Under the pieces are notes generated by a model. That model was given only the letters and a program-made list of their open reading frames with translations. It had not been told where the DNA came from and did not search any database. From Peptostreptococcaceae bacterium (GTDB lineage: Bacteria > Bacillota > Clostridia > Peptostreptococcales > Peptostreptococcaceae), in assembly GCA_025210335.1 (NCBI GenBank), contig JAOARY010000064.1, positions 1 to 64,000 of the forward strand: a stretch of 64,000 nt of DNA. The letters are read 5' to 3'. The position numbers and the translations under genes are program-made. Shown here one piece after another: positions 28,549 to 35,934 of the stretch; within the stretch, counting starts at the first letter, position 1, and each line of letters starts with the position of its first letter.

Positions 28549-29428
28549 ATTGTTCCACCTTACTTTTTAATGATACTAAAAATAGATATTTTATTGATAA
28601 TGATGTAAATACATACAATCCTAATATAAAATCTTTATTTTCTAGTCTAACTAATTTAGGATAAAAATCATAAAATAAATTTCCAGTCTTATAAGTTAAT
28701 ACAACCGTAAAAAACGTAATGAATGTTAAAAATAAAAATAAATAGTCCTTCTTTTCAAAACTAAGTTTAGTGTAATAAGATTTTTTATTTGACGAATTAT
28801 ATTCTTTTGAATATATCGCTTCTGAATAATCTATCGAACCCTCTAACGAAGATATAATAAGTATTTTTGCTAAAAAATAAAAATTCTTTATTCTGTCCTT
28901 TAATTTGCCCTTAAAAAAATCTACACCTCTTAAAACCATCACATCTTTTATTCTTGTGATTTCATCCTTTAATCTAAACATAATATTATAGGTTATAGAT
29001 ATTGTTAATGATAGTTTTTTTAAATATTTTGATAAAAAATCAAAAAACTCATCTTCATCAATTAAGTTTTTATATGATTTAAAAATCAAAAACATCGAAA
29101 TTATTTTAAAAAACATTAAAATTGAATATAATAATTCCTCTAAATAAATATCTATTCTACCTATCAAAATAAATCTTTTTGTTCTAAAAAGTAATGTTGA
29201 ACCATTGCTACCTATTATGCAATTAATAAAAATTCCAATTAGAAAAAACATCAAACTGAATTTAATTATATTGATAAGACTATTTAAATTATCTAATTTT
29301 ATCACTAAAAAACTCAAATATAAAAATATAATCAAATTCATTATAGGATTTGTAAAAAATATTATCGCTATTATTAAAAACAAAAAATCTATAATAATAA
29401 CTGCTGGATTAAATTTCAAATAAAACAC
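28535..29428 (-). CDS. ECF transporter transmembrane component EcfT (CbiQ family)
   Basis: A 297-residue membrane protein with hydrophobic segments near residues 10-30, 35-75, 85-120 and 230-290. The cytoplasmic coupling-helix motif is present as VMVLRGVDFFKG, the XRG signature by which EcfT contacts the ATPases. It sits between the DUF4430 lipoprotein gene, directly abutting it, and the double ATPase, overlapping it. It couples ATP hydrolysis to the S component. Confidence 0.87.
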   Translation of the reverse strand: MFYLKFNPAVIIIDFLFLIIAIIFFTNPIMNLIIFLYLSFLVIKLDNLNSLINIIKFSLMFFLIGIFINCIIGSNGSTLLFRTKRFILIGRIDIYLEELLYSILMFFKIISMFLIFKSYKNLIDEDEFFDFLSKYLKKLSLTISITYNIMFRLKDEITRIKDVMVLRGVDFFKGKLKDRIKNFYFLAKILIISSLEGSIDYSEAIYSKEYNSSNKKSYYTKLSFEKKDYLFLFLTFITFFTVVLTYKTGNLFYDFYPKLVRLENKDFILGLYVFTSLSIKYLFLVSLKSKVEQYENI

Positions 29429-30358
29429 CTACTTAAATATTGGTAAATTATAATTCTTATCTCCTATAAACACTTGTGAATTTAAATTAAATTCACCTTC
29501 TAATAAAAGTTTTATATTCTCTTTTATATTATTTTCATCTGTTCCTAAAATCATAAATATTCCTGATTTAAATGGATATAATTTATCACAAAACGCTATT
29601 ATAACTCCATCATCATAAGAATTTGTAATATTATAATCTACATCGAATAAATTAATTTTTTTATTTTCATATGAAAAATACAACCCTTTTTTAGCATGAT
29701 TTTTTAGTAAATCTTTTATCTTTTGATCTTTTAAAGCTTCATCAAAAGTCGATATCAAAATAGTATTTTTGGTTTCATCAAGAATATTAATTTCCTCATC
29801 ATTTAGTTCAATAGATTTAATATCTAAATTATTAAAATATTTTTTTATCTCGCTATTTTCTTCTTCAAATTCTTTTTGATAAACTATTTCATTTTGTATT
29901 TTTTCATCCATATAACCATTTTTAAAACTTTTTTCAAAAGAAGATATCAAAGCATTGTTGTAAGATTTATCAGACCAAGCATGATAATCAAAAACAATAT
30001 GATCATTTTCTTTTGGAAGATAATCTTCACAAGATACATCTGCCATATATCCATTTACATAATAAAACCAATCTCTTTTTTTATCTTTATTTTCATCTTT
30101 AAAATTCGATTTATAAGAATTTATTGACTCTACAAAACTACCGCCATAAGAAGTTTCAACTTCTGTATGTTCCTTTAATATATCCATTATGCTATAATCA
30201 TTTTTCAAATCAACATCTTCATCAAATATTATTTCATTAAAGAAATCTTTAGAAACAGTAAGTCTTACTTTTCCTATTTTTTCTTCTTCACATCCACTAA
30301 ATATTATAAAACTAATACATGTGATCAAAATCAATATGTATTTTTTTAATCTATTCAT
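29429..30358 (-). CDS. DUF4430 (transcobalamin-like C-terminal) lipoprotein
   Basis: About 309 residues with a lipoprotein signal: a hydrophobic stretch and a lipobox ending FIIFSGCEE, so the mature protein is membrane-anchored through Cys. Residues about 30-140 are a clear DUF4430 domain: YSIMDILKEHTEVETSYGG, then DWFYYVNGYMADVSCEDY and ENDHIVFDYHAW, closely following the transcobalamin beta-domain pattern. The remaining 170 residues are a second alpha/beta part of unknown fold. The ATG at 30358 follows AGAGAGG. It is the first gene after the cobalamin riboswitch and would place the beta domain at the membrane next to the ECF transporter. Confidence 0.82.
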   Translation of the reverse strand: MNRLKKYILILITCISFIIFSGCEEEKIGKVRLTVSKDFFNEIIFDEDVDLKNDYSIMDILKEHTEVETSYGGSFVESINSYKSNFKDENKDKKRDWFYYVNGYMADVSCEDYLPKENDHIVFDYHAWSDKSYNNALISSFEKSFKNGYMDEKIQNEIVYQKEFEEENSEIKKYFNNLDIKSIELNDEEINILDETKNTILISTFDEALKDQKIKDLLKNHAKKGLYFSYENKKINLFDVDYNITNSYDDGVIIAFCDKLYPFKSGIFMILGTDENNIKENIKLLLEGEFNLNSQVFIGDKNYNLPIFK

Positions 30359-30540
30359 AAAAAACCTCTCTTTATTAAATATTTCAAAACAAAAAAATAA
30401 AACCATCAAGGTTTTACATTAAAAAACAAAAGATATAAGTATTTATAAAGAATATAATATCAATAAATTCTAAATAAACATATTAAATATTTATATAAAA
30501 TATGAATTACTTCTTTTTATACACATCTTTTTTTTAAAAA

Positions 30541-30575
30541 TAAAACCTTTTCTTAAAGCCAAGAAAAAAGTTTTT
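30541..30575 (-). terminator. Intrinsic terminator of the cobalamin riboswitch
   Basis: An inverted repeat with arms TAAAACCTTTTCTT and AAGAAAAAAGTTTT is followed on the minus strand by five T. It begins directly after the riboswitch P1 stem and precedes the first gene, so it is the likely switch output. Confidence 0.75.
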
Positions 30576-30717
30576 GATTTTATTTGAAAATATTCTGGCT
30601 TAGAACATAAATATAAATTAACCTTCCAAGAAAATTCTCGTGGTATACTAATTTATAAAGTTCCTTACAGCTGGGGCTTCAGCAAAGGTCTTTCACCTTT
30701 TTCCTTTCAAAAAAATC
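30576..30717 (-). promoter_or_regulatory. Cobalamin riboswitch aptamer
   Basis: On the minus strand the conserved core is present: GGTGAAAGACC, then GCTGAAGCCCCAGCTGTAA (about 30667-30697), corresponding to the B12-box consensus GGTG-AA-CC followed by GC-G-CCC-GC-CTGT-A. The 3' conserved box AGCCAGAATA is at 30591-30600. The ends (about 30705-30717 and 30576-30589) pair as a P1 stem, GATTTTTTTGAAA with TTTCAAATAAAATC. At about 142 bases it is a compact version. An intrinsic terminator follows, so binding of a cobalamin probably stops transcription of the downstream uptake genes. Confidence 0.85.
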
Positions 30718-30736
30718 TTATTAAATTCTTATTTTA

Positions 30737-30742
30737 ATTATA
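30737..30742 (-). promoter_or_regulatory. -10 box upstream of the cobalamin riboswitch
   Basis: A TATAAT on the minus strand, preceded by TAG, about 20 bases before the P1 stem, which fits a start just ahead of the aptamer. No good -35 was recognised. Confidence 0.4.
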
Positions 30743-30856
30743 CTAAAATATATAAGTATTTACTAGTTTATAATCCATCTTTATTTTGTTTAATCATTAA
30801 TATAGGTATTAGAGGTTTATATTTCAACTTATATAATTTAATCAAACTAAAAATAT

Positions 30857-31825
30857 TTATTTCAAATACTTTATTTGTTCTTTTAAAATTTCATATAGTT
30901 TTGTTCTTGAGTTAAATGATATTTCCAAGTTTTTATACAAAGGATTTATATATTCAATTATCTCCTTTAAAGATTTATGTAGGTATGGTAAATGTGGATC
31001 TAAATTTTTCATATGGTCTACAAGAAGCTTATATCTTTTATAATTATCTTCTTGTAAATTTTGATATTCATCATACAAATCATTATAATCTCTAATCATG
31101 TAGTCATTAAAATAAGGTCTATTTATATGTATACCCTTTATAAATTTTTTTATATTCTTAGTCTTTTCCTTTATATAATAACAAGCTTCTTCTTCACCTT
31201 TTAATTCATGATTAGTCAGTATTAAATGTGATAAATCAAGCAAAAATCCTTTATTTTTATAATTTATATTATTAATAAAATATAAGCTAAGCTCATCATC
31301 TAAAAATGTCAGTCCATTAGACCAAAGATTCTCAAATAAAATATCAATATCACAAAAATCTAATTCTTCTAATACTTCATTTATAAATTCAATACTTTTT
31401 TCTATTATGTATTTATTATTATTTTTATAATTTAATAAAACAGATTCTTTTGGATATACATTTGATATATGTATTACAACATATTTTGCATTTAATTTTC
31501 TTGCTTGTCTTATTTGTTTTGTATATGTATTTTTTAATATATTTCTATTAAGTGAACCATAATAATTTTTAATATTTTCTTTATTCCCTAAATGTTTTTG
31601 AACTAAATTTATATTTCCATCATAAAAATCTATCCACATAGGCCAAAATATCAAATGCGCCCCATTTATCATATCTTTTGGTATTTTTTTTATTATTTCA
31701 TCATCAAACATCATTAATTCTAATTTATCTAATTTGAATTCTTTTAAAAAATTTTTCAAATTCATAAAATCATTTTCAAATAAATTTAAATTATATTTAG
31801 TTGGCGAAAAACTTATACTGTACAT
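30857..31825 (-). CDS. TIM-barrel sugar isomerase/AP-endonuclease-like protein
   Basis: A 322-residue protein resembling the AP endonuclease 2 / xylose-isomerase-like TIM barrel. Supporting elements are a metal-site pattern: GAHLIFWPMWIDF, ARKLNAKYVVIHIS, DILFENLW, GFLLDLSHLILT and KGIHINRPYFNDYM, which give His, Glu, Asp and His at the ends of successive strands. The family includes epimerases, isomerases and endonuclease IV, and I cannot choose between them. It lies upstream of the cobalamin riboswitch in the same direction, but the switch separates them, so a link to corrinoid uptake is only a possibility. It has no close neighbour in its own transcript except perhaps the zinc-ribbon gene 51 bases upstream. 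Confidence 0.65.
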   Translation of the reverse strand: MYSISFSPTKYNLNLFENDFMNLKNFLKEFKLDKLELMMFDDEIIKKIPKDMINGAHLIFWPMWIDFYDGNINLVQKHLGNKENIKNYYGSLNRNILKNTYTKQIRQARKLNAKYVVIHISNVYPKESVLLNYKNNNKYIIEKSIEFINEVLEELDFCDIDILFENLWSNGLTFLDDELSLYFINNINYKNKGFLLDLSHLILTNHELKGEEEACYYIKEKTKNIKKFIKGIHINRPYFNDYMIRDYNDLYDEYQNLQEDNYKRYKLLVDHMKNLDPHLPYLHKSLKEIIEYINPLYKNLEISFNSRTKLYEILKEQIKYLK

Positions 31826-31851
31826 AAAACACCCTCTATAAAAATTTTAAA

Positions 31852-31872
31852 AAAGGGGTATTAACCCCCTTT
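31852..31872 (-). terminator. Terminator after the zinc-ribbon gene
   Basis: Arms AAAGGGG and CCCCCTTT around TATTAA form a GC-rich hairpin. The minus strand continues with a T tract. It lies just after the stop codon at 31877. Confidence 0.75.
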
Positions 31873-31876
31873 TATT

Positions 31877-32104
31877 CTATTCCTTATTTTCATTTAAATC
31901 AACTATTAACTTTTCACATTTTAAGCATTTATATGAATTAATAACAGGCATAAAATTCTTATTAATACTTATTTTTTCTCCCCCAATTCCAAGCCTTTCC
32001 TTAAGCAAATCCTCTGATTTTTCATGTTCATACCATTTCAATTCACCTTTTTGCCCAACAATAAGACCCTTTAACATTTCTTCTTTACAATAAGGACAAA
32101 GCAT
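31877..32104 (-). CDS. Small zinc-ribbon protein (PF20097-like)
   Basis: A 75-residue cytoplasmic protein with two Cys pairs, CPYCKEEM at the N terminus and YKCLKCEKL near the C terminus, 50 residues apart. Between them is GLIVGQKGELKWY. This spacing is that of short Firmicute proteins annotated as PF20097 family, which lack a known function. The start has a GGGGGAG site. It may be co-transcribed with the TIM-barrel gene, although a terminator separates them. It is divergent from the ArsB/NhaD-type transporter gene. Confidence 0.8.
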   Translation of the reverse strand: MLCPYCKEEMLKGLIVGQKGELKWYEHEKSEDLLKERLGIGGEKISINKNFMPVINSYKCLKCEKLIVDLNENKE

Positions 32105-32163
32105 TATAAATCTCCCCCTTTATAATTTTTTATATAATCCCTTATCTATATTTTAAGATAAAT

Positions 32164-32180
32164 ACTGTAAAAAATACAGT
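32164..32180. promoter_or_regulatory. Palindrome in a divergent promoter region, candidate operator
   Basis: ACTGTA-N5-TACAGT, a perfect dyad, lies between the divergent zinc-ribbon and ion-transporter genes, about 37 bases upstream of the transporter -35 box. It has no T tract and so looks more like a protein-binding site than a terminator. Confidence 0.4.
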
Positions 32181-32216
32181 AAATACTAATTTTTATTTTA
32201 AATAACTTAAATTTAA

Positions 32217-32244
32217 TTGAAGTTATAAAAAAAACTGTTACAAT
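32217..32244 (+). promoter_or_regulatory. Promoter of the ArsB/NhaD-type transporter gene
   Basis: TTGAAG (32217-32222) and TACAAT (32239-32244) with a 16-base spacer fit a housekeeping promoter, placing the start about 50 bases upstream of the coding sequence. Confidence 0.6.
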
Positions 32245-32302
32245 TAATATAGGAAAAATTATAAATATTAAAAAACAACTTAAATGTACTGGGGGGAATA
32301 AT

Positions 32303-33574
32303 ATGAAAGAGCATTTAGCATTGGCATTGGTGATTTTTCTACTTACATATATCGCCATAGTTTCAGAAAAAATCAATCGAACGACAATATCTCTATTTGG
32401 TGCAATATTGATGATTGTATTTGAAGTCATAAGTCAAAAACAAGCTTTTTTATTTATAGATTTTAATACAATAGGACTTCTTATAGGTATGATGATTATT
32501 GTAAATATATTAAAAAGAACTGGTATATTTCAGTTTATTGCTATTAAAACAGCTAAAGTATCTAATGGGAAACCTGCTAAAATTATGGTTTTATTTTGTA
32601 TAATAACAGCAATTTCCTCAGCCTTACTTGATAATGTTACTACAATACTTTTAATCGCACCTGTAACATTTGTAATAACCGAAACATTAGATATAAATCC
32701 GATAAGTTTCTTAATTCCAGAAGTTCTAGCTGCAAATATAGGTGGGGCAGCCACTTTAATTGGAGATCCACCTAATATAATGATTGCAGGATCTTCTAAT
32801 TTAAGTTTTATGGATTTTCTAGTCAATCTAGGACCTGTAATATTTATAATATTTATAATTTCTCTATTAATATTAAAAAAAATCTATAAAAAATCATTTA
32901 TTGTAAAAGAAGAAAATGTAAAAAAATTATTAAATTTTGATGAAAAAAGATCTATTCAAGATAAAATTCTTCTAAAGAAAAGTTTTTTTGTTTTAGCAAT
33001 AACAATGATTGGTTTTACAACTCATGAGATTTTACATTTGGAATCAGCAACAGTAGCACTGTTTGGTGGTGTATTTTTATTACTTATAAGTAGATGTGAA
33101 GTTGAAGATATTTTAATAGAAATAGAATGGACAACCATATTTTTCTTTTGTGGATTGTTTGTTTTAGTTGGAGCTTTAGAAGAAGTTGGTGTTATAAATT
33201 TTTTAGCAAAAAAAATGATTGCAATTACAAATGGAAATCTATCACTTGCTAAAATAGTTATACTGTGGCTATCTGCTATTGCATCTTCATTTTTAGATAA
33301 TATACCTTTTGTTGCAACAATGATACCACTTATTAATAATATCGCCTCCATGAGTAATTCAAATATAGAACCTTTATGGTGGTCATTATCACTGGGAGCT
33401 TGTCTTGGAGGAAATGGTACAATTGTTGGTGCATCTGCTAATGTTATAGTTTTTGGTATGTTAAAAAAGAAAGGTTTTAATATAAGCTTTTTAGATTTTA
33501 TGAAAATAGGATTTCCTATAATGCTTATATCTATAATAATATCAAATGTTTATTTAGTCTTATTTTACGTATAA
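32303..33574 (+). CDS. ArsB/NhaD-family ion transporter
   Basis: A 423-residue integral membrane protein with about 11 hydrophobic segments. It belongs to the ion-transporter superfamily that includes ArsB, NhaD and CitM. The two inverted-repeat halves each carry the hallmark Ser-Asp-Asn loop: SSALLDNVTTILLIAPV near residue 105 and SSFLDNIPFVATMIPL near 330. IGGAATLIGDPPNIMIA and LGGNGTIVGASANV are the corresponding substrate-pocket regions. Substrate (sodium/proton, arsenite or organic anion) cannot be read from the sequence; no ars genes are adjacent. The start follows a GGGGGG site. The unknown paralogue pair follows 39 bases later. Confidence 0.87.
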   Translation: MKEHLALALVIFLLTYIAIVSEKINRTTISLFGAILMIVFEVISQKQAFLFIDFNTIGLLIGMMIIVNILKRTGIFQFIAIKTAKVSNGKPAKIMVLFCIITAISSALLDNVTTILLIAPVTFVITETLDINPISFLIPEVLAANIGGAATLIGDPPNIMIAGSSNLSFMDFLVNLGPVIFIIFIISLLILKKIYKKSFIVKEENVKKLLNFDEKRSIQDKILLKKSFFVLAITMIGFTTHEILHLESATVALFGGVFLLLISRCEVEDILIEIEWTTIFFFCGLFVLVGALEEVGVINFLAKKMIAITNGNLSLAKIVILWLSAIASSFLDNIPFVATMIPLINNIASMSNSNIEPLWWSLSLGACLGGNGTIVGASANVIVFGMLKKKGFNISFLDFMKIGFPIMLISIIISNVYLVLFYV

Positions 33575-33613
33575 AAATAATATCAAAAAAAAATTCGTAA
33601 AAGGGGTGTAAAA

Positions 33614-34102
33614 ATGTCTTATAGTCGAAAAATGATTGGACTTGAAGCCAGCGAACATCAAATGAAACTAATTCAAATGGGGGCATTAGTAAAGCAATTA
33701 AATAGTACTATGTGTTATATAAAATTTCAATTAGATAAGATTGAAGTTAGTTATGTTTACAATATAAATAAAAAAGGCAAATATTTTTTAGAAAGAATTA
33801 AACCTTATCCTCTGCCTATAAAAGAATTTCAAAATGAAGATGATGTTATTGAAATAATAAAAATAGATATAACTCAATTTAAAAATGCTTGCCAAAGCAG
33901 AAATTTAAATAATTTCATAAATATATCTTTAGATTTGAATAAAAGTATAAAAATGTATGAAGATTTATTTTTATATTATAATGTGTCAAAAGAAGTTAAT
34001 GAAGAAATTAAAACTCTTATACAAATGATACAAAAAAAGATTATTGATGCAAAAGATCATTCAAATAGAATTTATTTTGAAAAAGAACCTGATAATTTAT
34101 AA
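33614..34102 (+). CDS. Uncharacterised protein, first of a tandem paralogue pair
   Basis: A 162-residue protein that I do not recognise. It has no signal peptide or membrane segment. It is rich in Lys, Ile and Asn, opens MSYSRKMIGLEASEHQMKLI, and has two blocks shared with the next gene: GKYFLERIKPYPLPIKEF followed by NEDDV and IIKID (about 55-85), and YEDLFLYYNV (about 113-125). The second half looks helical. The ribosome binding site is AAAAGGGGTG. It lies 39 bases after the ion-transporter gene and 30 bases before its paralogue, so the three genes may form one operon. Its role is unknown. Confidence 0.85.
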   Translation: MSYSRKMIGLEASEHQMKLIQMGALVKQLNSTMCYIKFQLDKIEVSYVYNINKKGKYFLERIKPYPLPIKEFQNEDDVIEIIKIDITQFKNACQSRNLNNFINISLDLNKSIKMYEDLFLYYNVSKEVNEEIKTLIQMIQKKIIDAKDHSNRIYFEKEPDNL

Positions 34103-34131
34103 TTTTTTTATTTTTTATGGAGGTGTTTTTA

Positions 34132-34620
34132 TTGCCATTAGAAAAACAATTATTAAAATTTGAAACTAGTCACAATCATATGAGTTTAGTTCAATTAGGG
34201 GCTGATGTTGAAATTATTAATGGTAAAATGTGTTATGTAAAGTTTTTAATTAATAATTTAGAAATTTCCTATATATATCATATTAATAAAACAGGCAAAT
34301 ACTTTTTAGAGAGAATCAAACCTTATCCTTTGCCTATAAAAGAATTTGAAAATGAGGATGATGTTTTAAAAATTATAAAAATAGATAAAAAACAATTTGA
34401 AAATGCTACTCATAGTAGTAATATAGATAATTTTATAGCTATAAATAGAGCTTTAAATAAAACAATAAAAAAATTTGAAGATTTATTTTTATATTATAAT
34501 GTTCCCGATTACGAAAATGAGATAATCATAAAGAAAATAAAAGAAATTCAAGATGAAATAGATAAAACTGCTAATGATAGTAAAAGAATATTTTTTGAAA
34601 AAGAACCATTAAATATATAA
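34132..34620 (+). CDS. Uncharacterised protein, second of a tandem paralogue pair
   Basis: A 162-residue paralogue of the preceding gene with the same GKYFLERIKPYPLPIKEF block and FEDLFLYYNV block. GGAGGTG is followed 6 bases later by a TTG at 34132, which gives a protein of exactly the same length as its neighbour and with N termini that align without a gap (24 residues to the shared GA). An ATG at 34117 is part of the ribosome binding site. The pair arose by tandem duplication. A DNA-binding or catalytic motif is not visible. The gene is followed by a 600-base non-coding region. Confidence 0.85.
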   Translation: MPLEKQLLKFETSHNHMSLVQLGADVEIINGKMCYVKFLINNLEISYIYHINKTGKYFLERIKPYPLPIKEFENEDDVLKIIKIDKKQFENATHSSNIDNFIAINRALNKTIKKFEDLFLYYNVPDYENEIIIKKIKEIQDEIDKTANDSKRIFFEKEPLNI

Positions 34621-34651
34621 ATTTTGTTAAAAATTTTTAACAATTCCGAAC

Positions 34652-34706
34652 AATAATAAAAAAAGTATTATATTTTAGTTTCTATTTATAGTACTTTTTT
34701 TATTAT
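34652..34706 (+). terminator. Terminator after the paralogue pair
   Basis: Arms AATAAAAAAAGTA and TACTTTTTTTATT around an AT-rich loop, ending in T-rich sequence on the plus strand, 32 bases past the stop codon at 34620. Confidence 0.6.
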
Positions 34707-34744
34707 TTTTTTTAAGAATTTTATTTGATTTTTTCAAAAAAAAG

Positions 34745-34771
34745 AACCCTTGATTTCTTCAATCAAGGGTT
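34745..34771 (-). terminator. Perfect hairpin with T tract on the minus strand
   Basis: Arms AACCCTTGATT and AATCAAGGGTT (11 bp) flank the loop TCTTC. On the minus strand it is followed by CTTTTTTTTG, on the plus strand by no T run. It would therefore end a leftward transcript, although no leftward gene is recognised in the preceding 1 kb. Confidence 0.6.
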
Positions 34772-34926
34772 TAAAAAGGTTTTAGATAGAGTTTCAAAGA
34801 AATTTAAAAGTCTCTTTGAAATGAAAAATAATATAGCTTTAAATATCTTTCATAATTAAGACGTATAAAAAAATAAAAAGTTTCAAAAAATAAAAAATTT
34901 TTTATTTTTTATTTTTTAAGAATTAG

Positions 34927-34961
34927 ATTATTTGTACTTAATGTACAAATAATGCTATAAT
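34927..34961 (+). promoter_or_regulatory. Promoter with overlapping 27-base perfect dyad, candidate TetR operator
   Basis: ATTATTTGTAC-N5-GTACAAATAAT (34927-34953) is a perfect inverted repeat. TTGTAC within it (34932-34937) serves as a -35 box, and TATAAT follows at 34956-34961 after 18 bases. A dyad covering a -35 box upstream of a TetR-family gene is the classical layout for autoregulation. Confidence 0.5.
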
Positions 34962-35009
34962 AAATTTGTTATTTTTGATTTTATTTCAAATAGTTTAAAA
35001 TACTAAAAC

Positions 35010-35038
35010 TTGACATAGTTTAATATGTTTTTTAAAAT
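35010..35038 (+). promoter_or_regulatory. Consensus promoter for the TetR-family gene
   Basis: TTGACA (35010-35015), a 17-base spacer, and TAAAAT (35033-35038). A transcript from it would have a leader of about 170 bases. Confidence 0.65.
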
Positions 35039-35218
35039 GATATTAAAGACAGCATTTTATTTGGAATAACAAGTTAATAATTTTTGAATAAAAACTTTAT
35101 TTAAAAAAAATAAAAAATTGTACATATTTTAGTTTTTATTATAAAATTATTATAAATATGATACCAAATATTTTGGACATTATTTTTTATAAATACAAAA
35201 GAACGAGGGGTAGAATTT

Positions 35219-35830
35219 ATGGCTAAAGTTACTGAAAGGGAAAAAATATTAACGAGAAAAGAAATTTTAAAAGCTAGTAAAGAAATTTTTATGAACAAGG
35301 GTTATGATGCAACTTCAATGAAGGATATAGCTTCCCAAGCAGGTATTGGTATTAGTACAATCTATGGCTATTATCAATCAAAAGCACATCTTTTTATGGG
35401 TACATTTTTTAAATATTTTAAAGATACTTTAGACTTTGAAATCATTTATGAAGTACTTGATAAAGATACTGTAAAAAATATAATATTAAAACTTGTAAAC
35501 TCAAGAATAGAGCATTTAGAAATATTGGATAAAAATATATTAAAACAGTTCTATCAAATGGCTTTAAACAAAGGTTTTTCTGATGAAATGGAAAAAATGT
35601 TTATAGATGATAGAAGAAATTTAAAAGAATTTCTTTTAAAATTACTTCGAGAATACGAACTATTTAATGAATTTTCATTAGAGTATGATAAAGATAGTTT
35701 GAGTGAAATTATATTAGATATTTATAAAGCTCAAACAATGGAATTTATGATGTACAAAAGTAAGTCAATTGATGAAGTAAAAACTCATGTTTATAACTCA
35801 CTTGAATTATTTTTTAATCTTATAAAATAA
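35219..35830 (+). CDS. TetR/AcrR-family transcriptional regulator
   Basis: A 203-residue repressor-type regulator. The N-terminal helix-turn-helix (about 12-60) is typical: RKEILKASKEIFMNKGYDATSMKDIASQAGIGISTIYGYYQSKAHLF. The C-terminal 130 residues form the variable ligand-binding and dimerisation helices. The start has GAGGGG upstream. It is a single gene, converging on a histidine kinase gene across a bidirectional terminator. A perfect dyad at a promoter about 290 bases upstream may be its own operator. The ligand is unknown; the ion-transporter operon on its left is a possible target. Confidence 0.9.
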   Translation: MAKVTEREKILTRKEILKASKEIFMNKGYDATSMKDIASQAGIGISTIYGYYQSKAHLFMGTFFKYFKDTLDFEIIYEVLDKDTVKNIILKLVNSRIEHLEILDKNILKQFYQMALNKGFSDEMEKMFIDDRRNLKEFLLKLLREYELFNEFSLEYDKDSLSEIILDIYKAQTMEFMMYKSKSIDEVKTHVYNSLELFFNLIK

Positions 35831-35885
35831 TTAGTAAAAATATATTTAAATACAAATATAAAAACATATTTTTATTATAAAAAAT

Positions 35886-35933
35886 AAAAGCTGTTTTAAA
35901 ATGATTTTATTTAATCACCTTAAAACAGCTTTT
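35886..35933. terminator. Bidirectional terminator between the TetR and histidine kinase genes
   Basis: Perfect 14-bp arms AAAAGCTGTTTTAA and TTAAAACAGCTTTT with T-rich sequence on both outer sides. It serves the two converging genes; it abuts the histidine kinase stop codon at 35935. Confidence 0.85.
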
Positions 35934-35934
35934 T

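Larger units (their letters stand above)
34621..35218. other. 598-base regulatory region upstream of the TetR gene
   Basis: This gap is non-coding. From left to right it holds a plus-strand terminator-like repeat (about 34652-34706), a perfect hairpin whose T tract is on the minus strand (34745-34771), a further 9-bp hairpin (34792-34821), a 27-base perfect dyad overlapping a promoter (34927-34961), and a consensus promoter (35010-35038). The remaining leader to the TetR start is about 170 bases of very AT-rich DNA. No coding frame with a ribosome binding site was found. Confidence 0.6.

Noticed and set aside
32146..32430. Hydrophobic minus-strand reading frame of 94 residues
   Set aside because: It overlaps the ion-transporter promoter and the start of its coding sequence on the other strand and has no ribosome binding site.
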